From positions 2,542,001-2,606,000 of the forward strand of contig CP119317.1 in the NCBI GenBank assembly GCA_029203125.1: 64,000 bases of DNA. The letters run 5' to 3'. A model generated the notes under the pieces. It made no database searches and was not told the origin of the DNA. It was given only the letters and a program-made list of their open reading frames with translations. Shown one piece after another: positions 31,080 through 39,498 of the stretch (position 1 is the stretch's first letter; each line of letters opens with the position of its first letter). The stretch is from Candidatus Cohnella colombiensis (GTDB lineage Bacteria > Bacillota > Bacilli > Paenibacillales > Paenibacillaceae). The translations under genes and the position numbers were made by a program.

Positions 31080-31884
31080 GTCGCTGCGCCTCCTCCATCT
31101 TCCGGCGTAGTAGGTCTTGGTTTTGGTCAAATGTCGTTGATCTATTGCTGATATTAACCATTTCAATTGGTTGATTAAGGTAGCGATCGAAGTTCGTTGG
31201 TCGAAATAGAGTTGTTGGTCTGAGATATTCGTTAAACTTCGGATCGTTTAGCCAATGAACACATTTGACATCGATCACGTACTTGAAATCATCTAACGTC
31301 CTGCCTTCTGCAATCCTTCCGTTTATTAAATCTCTGGTCGGTTTCGACTTATCACTGAACCGCTTATCGGTCTTCAAATTGAGATAATCAATGATTTCCT
31401 TATAAGGAGGAAAACCCACATATATCTCTTCTTTCTTTAAAGATTTTCTTTTATCTTTCTTGGGTAGCAGATCCGCTCCCCCTAGTGGTAGCAAATTTGT
31501 ACCCCCCTCGGTAGCGGATTCGTTACCTAGAGCATTTTCTGGTGCGTCTTCTTTTGGTACTCGATCTGCTACCGAGATCCATGATTCATAGTCCTTGTTA
31601 AAGGCTATTTTTCTTGGTCTTGATCCTAAGGCATCACTTACAACTTGTAGCATGTTCTTGCTTATCAGAGACTTAATGCACCTTTTAACTTGAGTGGGAT
31701 GGATACTCGTGGCTTCGGAAAGGAACTCGACTGATAATATGTGGGCTTTGCGGTGGAAGCCGTAGGTGAACCTCCAGACCGTAAGAATGATTCGGAATTC
31801 AGTTCCGCTAAGCCCAATTTTAACGATCCACTCAAGCAACTCATTTGATATTCTTGTGTGCCTATCCGGCTGCGGACTTGCCAT
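31006..31884 (-). CDS. Phage replication initiator (RepO-type HTH, phg_2220 C-terminus)
   Basis: A 292-aa initiator. The N-terminal winged HTH (about 10-90; HPTQVKRCIKSLISKNMLQV) binds DNA. The middle linker (about 110-150) is Gly/Leu-rich, and the C-terminal domain (about 165-245) has the YLNLKTDKRFSDKSKPTRDL and WLNDPKFNEYLRP pattern of the phg_2220_C family, which contacts the helicase/loader. The linker region of the gene contains repeats that may be the origin. Ribosome site GGTGAATGGC is weak. Confidence 0.85.
   Translation of the reverse strand: MASPQPDRHTRISNELLEWIVKIGLSGTEFRIILTVWRFTYGFHRKAHILSVEFLSEATSIHPTQVKRCIKSLISKNMLQVVSDALGSRPRKIAFNKDYESWISVADRVPKEDAPENALGNESATEGGTNLLPLGGADLLPKKDKRKSLKKEEIYVGFPPYKEIIDYLNLKTDKRFSDKSKPTRDLINGRIAEGRTLDDFKYVIDVKCVHWLNDPKFNEYLRPTTLFRPTNFDRYLNQPIEMVNISNRSTTFDQNQDLLRRKMEEAQRRERYGSNQDHGFDHNSLPEPPMDG
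31463..31574. other. Candidate phage replication origin (iterons inside the initiator gene)
   Basis: GGTAGC-x-x-AT repeats lie at 31463-31476, 31487-31503 and 31510-31527, with an inverted copy (GATCTGCTACC) at 31563-31573. Two are palindromic (GGTAGCAAATTTGTACC; GGTAGCGGATTCGTTACC). Lambda-type phages also place their iterons within the initiator gene. Confidence 0.5.
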
Positions 31885-31889
31885 TCACC

Positions 31890-32741
31890 TCACCCGCTTT
31901 TTGTCTCTCCGAAAACAGTCTGGTAAAGCTCGTCTATCTTCTTGGCGAATCCTATTGGACTTGTACCTCGTGGTATTCTGCTGTATTCTTCTAGGAGCTT
32001 ATCGATGCCGTGTTGAAATCTGTCCCACGGTGTTTGTTCGATGGTGTAGCCATTGACAAGGGCGCGGATGAAGTCATTCCCGTTTGTGTTTTTGTAATCA
32101 ATGATCGCCAGTGCCTGTTCGTTGAGGTCCGTATCGTTTTCAAATCTAAGATGATAGAAGAAGTCGATATTTCCGTACGCTCCCGGACGTTCCCTGAAAT
32201 ACTCAATCGCCTCAGCGACTTCCCTCGGAAGAGTGACCTTCTTTGCTTCTTGGGCTTCGTCTCTTTCGTCTAACAGTTTCGCATTTCGCTCCATAAGTCT
32301 TTGATGCTCTTGGTTGGATTCTTTGAGTGCTTTTCGCAATTCATCGATTTGCTTCAGCAGTTCATCTTCCCGTCGATTCGCCATTTCACAAATTTTACGG
32401 CGTTCTCTTTTTAATTGGATGACTTCATCCCGAAACCGATCTGCTACAGCTACAGCGCGTTTCTCGTCAGCTTCCGCGACTTCTAGTCGAGACATCAATT
32501 CTTTGACCTTTTCACGGCGTTGGAGTAGTTCTTGATGGACTTCGGTGTATTCGGCAAGCGAGTAGGTAGGCTCTTCTGGTAATTCGATGCAAGCACTTAT
32601 TGAGATCGTTGAACCTGAATATTTACCATCAATCACTTGATATGGAGCAATAGAGGGGAATGGTGAACCTGGCATACGCCTTGCATCGAATATCGTTCCG
32701 ACCGCAATTTCACCAATCGGTTTAATTAGTTTGATCTTCAA
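31890..32741 (-). CDS. Coiled-coil phage protein with DUF1642-like C-terminus
   Basis: A 283-aa protein. It has a small beta domain (1-55), a long charged coiled coil (about 65-165), and a C-terminal part beginning VTLPREVAEAIEYFRERPG that resembles DUF1642 of Gram-positive phages. Function unknown. GGAGAGTTGCG precedes the ATG. Confidence 0.65.
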   Translation of the reverse strand: MKIKLIKPIGEIAVGTIFDARRMPGSPFPSIAPYQVIDGKYSGSTISISACIELPEEPTYSLAEYTEVHQELLQRREKVKELMSRLEVAEADEKRAVAVADRFRDEVIQLKRERRKICEMANRREDELLKQIDELRKALKESNQEHQRLMERNAKLLDERDEAQEAKKVTLPREVAEAIEYFRERPGAYGNIDFFYHLRFENDTDLNEQALAIIDYKNTNGNDFIRALVNGYTIEQTPWDRFQHGIDKLLEEYSRIPRGTSPIGFAKKIDELYQTVFGETKSG

Positions 32742-32756
32742 TTCGCAACTCTCCTT

Positions 32757-33506
32757 TCATACAACTTCGATTTGATAGTGCTTTCCAGCTTGCAATCCCT
32801 TCGCCCTAAGAGCCCTCTTGACCGTTCCTTCTGCAAGTGCTGGAAGGTTGTTGTTGGCGCTCATGTGGGTCAAATAGATGTGTTCACCTTTGCCCGTAAC
32901 GAGTTTTGTCAATGCTTCAGAAGCTTGATCGTTCGAAAGGTGACCGTTATCCGAGAGAATGCGAGACTTGGTGAAATCGTCGTAGTCGCCGTCGACCAGC
33001 ATATCCCTATCATGGTTACACTCGAATACATAGATGTCGCTGTCTGCCATTGCCTCAATCATCTGCTCGTCCACATGTCCGGTATCCATTAGCACAGTCG
33101 CTTTCTTGTCCGTGGTCCTGATCGTGTAGCCGAAAGGTTCTAGGGCATCGTGGTGTACTGCGAATGGCGAGACTAGCATCATTGTGGAGCGAAGTGCATC
33201 AAAGCCTTTAATCGAACCAACCTTCATTACATGACCTGTATCAAGCCTGCCGATGTCCTTGAGTGTTCCTTCGCTCGCATAGACTGGAATCTTGTACTTG
33301 TCGGCAATAGCAATGCCTTTAACGTGGTCGATATGATCGTGTGTCAAAAAGATAGCGTCTATTTTGGTGGGGTCGATATCACGCTCTAGCATGATCTTTT
33401 CTATCTTGGTCTTGGGAAGGCCCACATCGATTAAGATACTGACCTCGTCGTTCCCGATCCAGACACAGTTTCCTTTCGAAGAAGATGCTAAGACCTTGAC
33501 TATCAT
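32757..33506 (-). CDS. MBL-fold metallohydrolase (YycJ-like)
   Basis: A 249-aa metallo-beta-lactamase-fold enzyme with LTHDHIDHVKG (metal site HxHxDH), MDTGHVDEQM and FECNHDRD. This is the YycJ/WalJ-like branch, linked to exonuclease activity. It lies directly after Bet, overlapping it by 4 nt, so it may supply the exonuclease that a Bet annealase normally needs. That role is inference. Confidence 0.85.
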   Translation of the reverse strand: MIVKVLASSSKGNCVWIGNDEVSILIDVGLPKTKIEKIMLERDIDPTKIDAIFLTHDHIDHVKGIAIADKYKIPVYASEGTLKDIGRLDTGHVMKVGSIKGFDALRSTMMLVSPFAVHHDALEPFGYTIRTTDKKATVLMDTGHVDEQMIEAMADSDIYVFECNHDRDMLVDGDYDDFTKSRILSDNGHLSNDQASEALTKLVTGKGEHIYLTHMSANNNLPALAEGTVKRALRAKGLQAGKHYQIEVV

Positions 33507-34525
33507 TCGAGTGGCAGATCATTAAACGGACCTGCTCCATTTGCTTGCGTTGCTTGCTCCATCTCTTCGATTTCAAGCTTCATAACCTTGAGTAGTGCCT
33601 TCAGATCAGCAACCGTAGGCTTACCGTTCTTAAATTTCGCCTTACCGCTGGTGTACTCAGCGCGCTTATCTTTATCGTGAATTCCGAGTTTAACGAATGC
33701 TTCTTCAATGTCTTTCAATAACCGGACTGCCTCTTGATCTACTGGAGGAGTCGTTGGTTGCTCATCGTCCAACGGCTTAAGGTCATCGTCTGCAGGCGGT
33801 GTAGTCGTCTTAGGTGGTTGCTTCGTCTCAGTCTTAGTTGGTTGCTTGTTTAGTGCGTTAGCTTCTTCAGTGATGTCCTTGCGCTCAGTTGGAGCGTATG
33901 GGTCTATGGAGTCCACACCATTCATAGATTCCATGTGATCCTCGACCACAGAAGCGATATCATACTGCGCTTTAATGGATCTAAAGCCAACATGTTTTTT
34001 GAACATATCTGGATCCGGTGAACCGTCATCCATTTTCCAAAACTTTTGATTTTGGCCTTTAAGCATCTTTTGGACTTCCATAACATCCATCAAGATAATG
34101 ACGTTCTTCTTGCCTTCGCGCTTGGCTATCGAATAAGCGCCAACTACCTTTCCGCGAGGGAATTTGATCTTATGATTGATCTTGGTGATAACACCCTCAT
34201 CATCTGTTTCGGCTTCAAAATCATCGATCTCGTTGTCGCAAACAACCTGGTTATACACACCTTGGAAACCTTCGGATTTCTTAGCTAATGAGAGCAAGCC
34301 TTCGTATGAAACACGAGAATCCAACTTACCACCATACAAAATTGGAAAAGCGTGCTTCAATGCAGGATCAAGGCCCATTCGATTGCACTGATACATGAAA
34401 AGGTTGAACTGAGGAATGGATAAGTCCTTGCCGATTGTTTCTTTCATGGTCATGAGCTCGGCAACACCGAACTCTCCGATTTGTTGTAGCTGATTGATAT
34501 CAACAGTTTGCAGTTGCGTACTCAT
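33503..34525 (-). CDS. bet: Phage recombination protein Bet (single-strand annealase)
   Basis: A 340-aa Bet/RecT-type protein. The annealase core (about 20-200) has IPQFNLFMYQCNRMGLDPAL and SRVSYEGLLSLAKKSEGFQG. The Pro/Thr-rich linker (about 225-265) and a helical tail follow. It pairs complementary single strands during phage recombination. No lambda Exo-like nuclease is beside it, but an MBL hydrolase and an SbcC-like ATPase are. Confidence 0.88.
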   Translation of the reverse strand: MSTQLQTVDINQLQQIGEFGVAELMTMKETIGKDLSIPQFNLFMYQCNRMGLDPALKHAFPILYGGKLDSRVSYEGLLSLAKKSEGFQGVYNQVVCDNEIDDFEAETDDEGVITKINHKIKFPRGKVVGAYSIAKREGKKNVIILMDVMEVQKMLKGQNQKFWKMDDGSPDPDMFKKHVGFRSIKAQYDIASVVEDHMESMNGVDSIDPYAPTERKDITEEANALNKQPTKTETKQPPKTTTPPADDDLKPLDDEQPTTPPVDQEAVRLLKDIEEAFVKLGIHDKDKRAEYTSGKAKFKNGKPTVADLKALLKVMKLEIEEMEQATQANGAGPFNDLPLE

Positions 34526-34528
34526 TGT

Positions 34529-34711
34529 TTATTTGCCTCCGATCGGTTCAAGGTGTTTAGCGAAGTACTCGCCATCTTTGCGAATGTGGTGGTCCATGTT
34601 GCCACCAGCGACTATGATCTCTTCTTTATCCTCGTAGTAAGGTGTGATGATTTGACCAGCTACAGGTAACAGTGCAAGGTCAGGAAGAACTACGCGGTAT
34701 TTATTAACCAT
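34529..34711 (-). CDS. Small phage protein (60 aa)
   Basis: Begins MVNKYRVVLPDLALLPVAGQ; overlaps the upstream gene by 8 bp and ends 4 bp before bet. No motif is seen. Spacing supports a real gene in the recombination operon. Confidence 0.55.
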   Translation of the reverse strand: MVNKYRVVLPDLALLPVAGQIITPYYEDKEEIIVAGGNMDHHIRKDGEYFAKHLEPIGGK

Positions 34712-34943
34712 GTTTCACCTTCCGTTTCCCGCGCTTGCGGAGCTTGTACTGATAAGCGGTAGCCTTACCGCGTTGCTTGGCAACGTACGTTTCAGAGCGA
34801 GTAAGTGGTTTGCCTTGTTTGGTTTTGTACGAACGGCGTGAGAGACAGAAGCGGACATACTCGGCGTAATAATTCGAACGAACATGTACGCCATATGGCG
34901 TTACGTACGGTAATTGTGCATGCGAAATATCGTGAATGTTCAT
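34704..34943 (-). CDS. Small basic phage protein (79 aa)
   Basis: The start is ATG 34943, with GGAGG nine bases before it. Strongly basic, with a C-terminal KLRKRGKRKVKHG tail, so it could bind nucleic acid. Function unknown. Confidence 0.6.
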   Translation of the reverse strand: MNIHDISHAQLPYVTPYGVHVRSNYYAEYVRFCLSRRSYKTKQGKPLTRSETYVAKQRGKATAYQYKLRKRGKRKVKHG

Positions 34944-34962
34944 AATGGTTAACCTCCATTTA

Positions 34963-35112
34963 TTAGTTCGTAATTTGGATTTTTGAAACGAAACCGCGAA
35001 GCCCAAACGTTTGATTGACGTAAATCAGAAGCTCAACATGAGACATAGGACCGGTAGTCTGAGTGCCGTTGATAAAGCGCCAGTACATTTGTTTGCTCAT
35101 TTTGTAGATCAT
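34963..35112 (-). CDS. Small phage protein (49 aa)
   Basis: ATG 35112, with GGAGG six bases before it, begins MIYKMSKQMYWRFINGTQTT and ends at TAA 34963. It overlaps the stop of the SbcC-like gene and fills the gap to the next gene. No family recognised. Confidence 0.6.
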   Translation of the reverse strand: MIYKMSKQMYWRFINGTQTTGPMSHVELLIYVNQTFGLRGFVSKIQITN

Positions 35113-36680
35113 GGGTTGCCTCCAATCTTGAATGACTCACCAGATACTGCCCGGCATATGATCGCTTGCCCCATCACTCGTATATCGCCTGTGAAGCTTT
35201 CAGCGTTGTCCAAGAAGATCGGAGCAATGACGTTGTATTGCTTGGATAAGACCTCGATGAGTTCCATACCAGCCGTGTACTGCTCACCTTTTGAAAGCTT
35301 GCGATAAGGCTTGTCATTCATATAAATCTCGAAGAATGGTTTACGTTCACCGTCTCCCTTGTTCTCTTGGAAGAGTTGGAGCGTGAGAGTCTGGAACAAT
35401 CCCTGCACCTTATCAGCCATGATCTCAGCTTCTTTGGCTAAGTAGGATTTAATAGCATCGAGCACTAACACTGACTCTTTGAAGCTGGCATCAATTTCTT
35501 TCTCCTTGGCGCGAGCTTCCTCTATCGACTGCGCTAGACGCTCTTTGCCTTCGCTGGATTTGATCTGGTCGACCAACTGATAGCGAGTTTCCTGCAGTTC
35601 TCTTAGCTCGTCTGCATCGAACGTTGAAGGCTTGATTGCTGCGAGCTTGGCCTTCTCCGCTTTGTACTGTTCGTTACAAGTGGCGTGCTCGGCCTTATAT
35701 CTGAGAAGATCCTCGTCAGCTTCTTCTATTGCCTTTTGATGCTCCTTGATAGATTTAGCAAGAGCCTTTTCAGTAAGTGGTTGACCGCACTTTTCGCAAA
35801 CCCCATCAGGTTCAGGAGGTTCGGACATAATCAGCTCCAAACGAACGCTAGTGGCTTTGTATTGACCAGCAATCGATTCAGCTTTTGTCTTGATGTTTGA
35901 AATATTTCGCTCAATGCTTTGCTCTAGTTCCACATTCTCACGATCTTTGGTCTGCTTTTGGATCTGGTCGTTGATCTTATCCTCAATGCTCGTGAGTTGA
36001 ATATTTAGTTCAAGCAACTCGGAATGAGTGAGTGGCTTAGCAAGATCTAGTTGCTCCTGCAACGTCTTGGTGACAGCCTTAGCAGCGATCAACGCCTTGT
36101 CCTGACGGTTCTTGTTGTCGCGGTGCTTAGCGTCTAAATCTTCGAGATTACTCTTCTTCAGCAACTCAGCGAGCTTGTCCGAATGCGGTTTAGGTAGGCG
36201 TGCAAATACTTCTTTATTGGTTGGATTTTGTACGTTTTTGAGCATTAAACCGCGTTGTTCTTCCCATTTTTGCGAAAAAAAATAGCCCGGCGAAAAGAGG
36301 GACAAAAATAGGTTTTTATCGAACAGTGAATCGACGAACTCTTTATATGGTGTAGCATCCTTCACGATTTCGTTAATGAAGAATTTGTTCTTACCATTCT
36401 CGATCCATCGACTGAGTAATATCTCCTTTCCATCGACCGAGAGCAACAGGCTGACTTCGACTCGATCAAACTCATAGGTTGTCGGCTCAGGTGATAATGC
36501 CTTGATTAACGTATTGCCTAGTGGATCTGTGCCGTACAAGCACCAGCTGATCGCTTCGCCTATCGTTGACTTGCCAGCCCCATTCTGACCGCTGATGTTG
36601 ACGATCTCACCGAGTGGAATGGTCAAGTCACGGTGATTCTTGAAGCAGTGGAGCTTTAACTCCTTGAATGATATGTTCAT
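35109..36680 (-). CDS. SbcC/Rad50-like ATPase
   Basis: A 523-aa AAA ATPase. SGQNGAGKST (Walker A, 30-39) is at the N-terminus. A coiled coil is interrupted near residue 295 by the zinc-hook-like CEKCGQPL. The C-terminal part has LSKGEQYTAGM (signature) and APIFLDNAES (Walker B). It is half the length of host SbcC. A nuclease partner of the SbcD type is not seen; the MBL hydrolase may take that place. It probably acts in phage recombination with Bet. Confidence 0.85.
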   Translation of the reverse strand: MNISFKELKLHCFKNHRDLTIPLGEIVNISGQNGAGKSTIGEAISWCLYGTDPLGNTLIKALSPEPTTYEFDRVEVSLLLSVDGKEILLSRWIENGKNKFFINEIVKDATPYKEFVDSLFDKNLFLSLFSPGYFFSQKWEEQRGLMLKNVQNPTNKEVFARLPKPHSDKLAELLKKSNLEDLDAKHRDNKNRQDKALIAAKAVTKTLQEQLDLAKPLTHSELLELNIQLTSIEDKINDQIQKQTKDRENVELEQSIERNISNIKTKAESIAGQYKATSVRLELIMSEPPEPDGVCEKCGQPLTEKALAKSIKEHQKAIEEADEDLLRYKAEHATCNEQYKAEKAKLAAIKPSTFDADELRELQETRYQLVDQIKSSEGKERLAQSIEEARAKEKEIDASFKESVLVLDAIKSYLAKEAEIMADKVQGLFQTLTLQLFQENKGDGERKPFFEIYMNDKPYRKLSKGEQYTAGMELIEVLSKQYNVIAPIFLDNAESFTGDIRVMGQAIICRAVSGESFKIGGNP

Positions 36681-36689
36681 GTGCGCCTC

Positions 36690-36971
36690 CTACAGTTCTG
36701 CTAGCTCTGATTCGAGCTGCTGGATTTCTTGGAGAGTTACATCAATGAAGAGGTTAATCATAAGCGCGAATAGATAAGTGCGTGAGCTGCTGGGAAGAAC
36801 TCCTTTGTGGTGATAATCGTTGATATATACGCTTCTTGTCGGAGTGTATATTTCGATATTTCCCGAGCGCTTTACCCGCTCTATATCTCTCAGTAGCTCT
36901 TCTATGCGATCAACAATTTCTCTCGCCTTTGCAGCTCGCCCCTCCATATACTCCAAAGTCTTTCTGTCCAT
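36690..36971 (-). CDS. Small helical phage protein (93 aa)
   Basis: Charged helix at the start (GRAAKAREIVDRIEELLRDI), a beta turn with PTRSVYINDYHHKG, and a C-terminal helix. No family recognised. It lies 10 bp before the SbcC-like gene in the same operon. Confidence 0.55.
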   Translation of the reverse strand: MDRKTLEYMEGRAAKAREIVDRIEELLRDIERVKRSGNIEIYTPTRSVYINDYHHKGVLPSSSRTYLFALMINLFIDVTLQEIQQLESELAEL

Positions 36972-36997
36972 TGGCTTACCCCTTTCAGATTTTTGGA

Positions 36998-37135
36998 TTA
37001 TTGCAGTGTTCGAAGTATTGGATGGTCGTTCTCGATTAGTGCCATTTCATGTTCGATTATTAAGCGACGGTCGCCATCGCATACGTCTAGCCACTCACTA
37101 TACAGTTTGATGTAGTGCTCTGCATCAAAGGGCAT
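36998..37135 (-). CDS. Small phage protein (45 aa)
   Basis: ATG 37135 overlaps the stop of the gene before it. The frame begins MPFDAEHYIKLYSEWLDVCD and ends at TAA 36998. AAAGGA lies ten bases upstream. Function unknown. Confidence 0.5.
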   Translation of the reverse strand: MPFDAEHYIKLYSEWLDVCDGDRRLIIEHEMALIENDHPILRTLQ

Positions 37136-37439
37136 TCAGACTCATTCCTTTCTCAGCTAGCTTAATGTCACGGTACTGTTCAAATGGTATATCGCGTATC
37201 CAAGGTTGATTGAGCGTGACATAATCGCTGTGATAATAAGTGGCTAGCCTGTCGACCATGAGAGCTACGGTCCCTTTATCGGATGCGGTGATAACAGCAT
37301 CTGTCATTAGGCGGATTGTCTCCTGTGCCTTAGCGTCTGCTACCGCGCGAGCTGCTTCGTGGCCCTTCATAATCCCTGTGGCGAACACAGGTCCGGATGT
37401 TAACCCTTGCGCTTTGAGCATTTCAGCGAATTGGCTCAT
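37125..37439 (-). CDS. Phage protein (104 aa)
   Basis: Helical protein (GHEAARAVADAKAQETIRLM; C-terminal PWIRDIPFEQYRDIKLAEKG). GAAAGGAGAATCGCA precedes the ATG. It recurs, from pattern only, as an early hypothetical in Paenibacillus phages. Function unknown. Confidence 0.55.
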   Translation of the reverse strand: MSQFAEMLKAQGLTSGPVFATGIMKGHEAARAVADAKAQETIRLMTDAVITASDKGTVALMVDRLATYYHSDYVTLNQPWIRDIPFEQYRDIKLAEKGMSLNAL

Positions 37440-37551
37440 TGCGATTCTCCTTTCGTTCTTCTAGCAAAAACTCTATCCATAGCCGTGCGAGCCATACGAT
37501 TTCACATACCCAGATGCCGATCACTATTGAGAAAAAGTATTTCCATATCAT
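37423..37551 (-). CDS. Small single-span membrane protein (42 aa)
   Basis: ATG 37551 overlaps the preceding stop (ATGA). One transmembrane helix (WKYFFSIVIGIWVCEIVWLA) is followed by a charged tail. The tight overlaps on both sides suggest a coupled gene. Confidence 0.55.
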   Translation of the reverse strand: MIWKYFFSIVIGIWVCEIVWLARLWIEFLLEERKENRNEPIR

Positions 37552-37796
37552 GATTGCAACTGCTCGATTTCGGCGCACAATTCATGCTGCCATTCAATGT
37601 CGTTAGTCTCTGATGCGAGGATTGATAAGTTATGAATACGGGCCATCTTAGTGCATAAGGATTCGTTAGCTCGAAGGCATTGGAGGAGCTCGGATTGTAG
37701 TTTGAGTCTAGTCTCGGGGGTTAAATCGAGATCACGATCAAGTCTGCGAGTTATCTCTGCCATACGTTGATGAATGGGGTGAATGTTGATCGGCAT
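37548..37796 (-). CDS. DUF7667-like phage protein
   Basis: An 82-aa helical protein (MPINIHPIHQRMAEITRRLD...) with a leucine-rich middle. The pattern 'HPIHQRMAEI' is familiar from small Paenibacillus phage genes next to repressors. Function unknown. GGAGCGGACAAGC lies before the ATG. Confidence 0.6.
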   Translation of the reverse strand: MPINIHPIHQRMAEITRRLDRDLDLTPETRLKLQSELLQCLRANESLCTKMARIHNLSILASETNDIEWQHELCAEIEQLQS

Positions 37797-37830
37797 GCTT
37801 GTCCGCTCCTTTCAGGGCTTGTCCTTCCAA

Positions 37831-38061
37831 TTAATTTAGATAACCTGCAGCTCTCAATAAATCTTCATGAGGAACATCTAGTGCTTCAGAAAGGTGTTTC
37901 AAAGTTTCTGGTCGAGGTACCTTTCTTAACCCACTTTCTATCCGTGAAATCTGGGCAACACTTACGCCTGATTCCTTTGAAAACTGAACCATGTTCATTT
38001 CCTTCGCGATTCGTAGATTCTTAATGTAAGAACCAAGATCAGTTTTCAAGACTTCTACCAT
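37831..38061 (-). CDS. XRE-family repressor (early-gene side)
   Basis: A 76-aa HTH_XRE protein (MVQFSKESGVSVAQISRIES is the HTH, about 25-44). It is the first gene of the leftward early operon. Its recognition helix is almost the same as that of the divergent CI-like gene (SGVSVAQISRIESG against SGVSIAQLSRLENG), so both probably read the TTTACC operators between them. This is the Cro-like position of the switch. Confidence 0.85.
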   Translation of the reverse strand: MVEVLKTDLGSYIKNLRIAKEMNMVQFSKESGVSVAQISRIESGLRKVPRPETLKHLSEALDVPHEDLLRAAGYLN

Positions 38062-38078
38062 TTTGACTCCTCCTCCCC

Positions 38079-38227
38079 TTTACCTTGAGGTAAATTTTAC
38101 CTCTGGGAAAAATATAACCTATATTTACCTCGTGGTAAAATGGGAAAGTAGCCCAAATTAGGCGATATAACCCCAAATTTACCAGCAGGTAAACAGTTTG
38201 CTCACTGTTTCTTTACCATACGGTAAA
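38079..38227. promoter_or_regulatory. Five operators of the lysogeny switch (TTTACC-N4-GGTAAA)
   Basis: Copies lie at 38079-38094, 38096-38111 (one mismatch), 38124-38139, 38178-38193 and 38212-38227, between the divergent repressor genes. The half-sites form 16-bp palindromes, and the first is only 1 bp from the second. The first two lie just upstream of the leftward start codon and the last two nearer the rightward gene, so each regulator can control both directions. Confidence 0.88.
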
Positions 38228-38287
38228 TTTGGTGTATATTATTGAATTGTAGGAAACTGGATAAAACCAAATATCGAGGTGTCCGAA

Positions 38288-38800
38288 ATGACAGAGCGTT
38301 TAGGTTACTTTTTAAAAGATTTGCGCGACGCAAAAGGGTTCACGCTAGCACAGGCTCAAGAGGCATCGGGAGTTAGCATTGCCCAGTTGTCTAGGCTGGA
38401 GAATGGATTGAGAGATAAGCCAACAAGTGAAACTCTTAAAAAACTAGCTTCAGCATATGACGCTTCATTTCCTGAACTCATGGTTAGAGCTGGTCACTTC
38501 ACAAAAGAAGATTTGTTGAAGATGGAATTGCCACGGTTGGGTGAAGAATCGAATGAGGAAATACAGAGGAAATACAGGGAGCTAGAAGAATACGATAAAG
38601 CATTCTTAGCGGAGGCTAAGGCAGAATACAACAAAGCTCCCGCCACAAACGAGCAGGAGCTTCTTGATTCAGCTGTAGAATTATCTGATGAGGAAGTCAA
38701 AGAAAGATTTAAATTCAAAATTGACGGGCGGGATTTGACGGAAGAAGAGTATAAACGGATGATCGCGGCTGTTCGAGCGGAACGGTTTTATAAGGAGTAG
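38288..38800 (+). CDS. CI-like prophage repressor
   Basis: A 170-aa XRE protein. The HTH is at about 18-40 (SGVSIAQLSRLENGLRDKP). An acidic, helical C-terminal half follows (about 75-170), with no peptidase Ser-Lys pair visible, so RecA-driven self-cleavage is doubtful. The start is ATG 38288 behind GAGGTG; an in-frame GTG at 38279 is part of that site. Divergent from the 76-aa regulator, with five operators between. Probable lysogeny repressor. Confidence 0.85.
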   Translation: MTERLGYFLKDLRDAKGFTLAQAQEASGVSIAQLSRLENGLRDKPTSETLKKLASAYDASFPELMVRAGHFTKEDLLKMELPRLGEESNEEIQRKYRELEEYDKAFLAEAKAEYNKAPATNEQELLDSAVELSDEEVKERFKFKIDGRDLTEEEYKRMIAAVRAERFYKE

Positions 38801-39030
38801 AAGAATCTGCGATGATGTGTCTTAAATAATCAGGTTCCCTACCCATTGCTATCGACAGCTCCGTTAGGTCTATTTCTTTTGGTTCGATAACCAGTCAACT
38901 CCTCGTTGTGAATTTGACTGTGACTGTTCTGGGTGTAGCGGTTTTCTGATTATAGCACATAAATGCGAACAATATACGAACACTTTTAGAAATATTTTCC
39001 GACAAGTCTCGACATAGAAGGGAGATACAT
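38801..39030. other. Intergenic region between regulators
   Basis: No gene is seen. The stretch after 38930 is AT-rich and likely holds the promoter for the HTH gene at 39031. No TTTACC operator occurs here. Confidence 0.4.
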
Positions 39031-39246
39031 ATGGCATTCTCGCTCGGGGAATGCCTATTACGATACCAGCTAAAACGGAACAACATGAAGCCTGCTGAGT
39101 TTGCTAGAAGGATGGGCGTGAGTCGGCAGTACGTTAATGATTTGATGAAAGGCGAAACTACAATGAGCCTCATTTTTTCAATTAACGCAGGCTACATTCT
39201 CAATTGCGAACCAACAGACTTTTACCGCCTCAAGCTGGAAGTGTAA
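39031..39246 (+). CDS. Small XRE-family regulator
   Basis: A 71-aa HTH protein (FARRMGVSRQYVNDLMKGET, about 25-44). AAGGGAGATACAT precedes the ATG. It is the third XRE protein of the switch region and lies rightward of the repressor; its target is unknown. Confidence 0.78.
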   Translation: MAFSLGECLLRYQLKRNNMKPAEFARRMGVSRQYVNDLMKGETTMSLIFSINAGYILNCEPTDFYRLKLEV

Positions 39247-39498
39247 TAGGCGTTGAGCAGATTTTTTGCTCCACCCCCTGAGTGTTTTGTAAGTCCATAA
39301 GCTTACATATTGCGATACCGTCAAGTTGTTCCACTATTGTAAGATCGTTTTATTTCAGTTTCAATGCAATTTATGGTAATTTACGTCATTTAATAAAAAC
39401 AATTCAATTTACCTATAACCTATTAAAAAGAATGTCGAAACACTAGCTCTTTTTACACCGAAAAGAAAAGTCGCAGGGTATAAACCCGCGACTTTATC
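39247..39498. other. Intergenic region at the edge of the plasmid-like block
   Basis: An AT-rich stretch without a gene. It ends in the terminator at 39467-39495. It marks the border between the lysogeny switch and the transfer-like genes. Confidence 0.4.
39467..39495 (-). terminator. Terminator of the transfer-like operon
   Basis: AAAGTCGCAGGGT pairs with ACCCGCGACTTT (one bulged base) across a 4-nt loop, and TTTCTTTTC follows on the minus strand. Confidence 0.8.
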
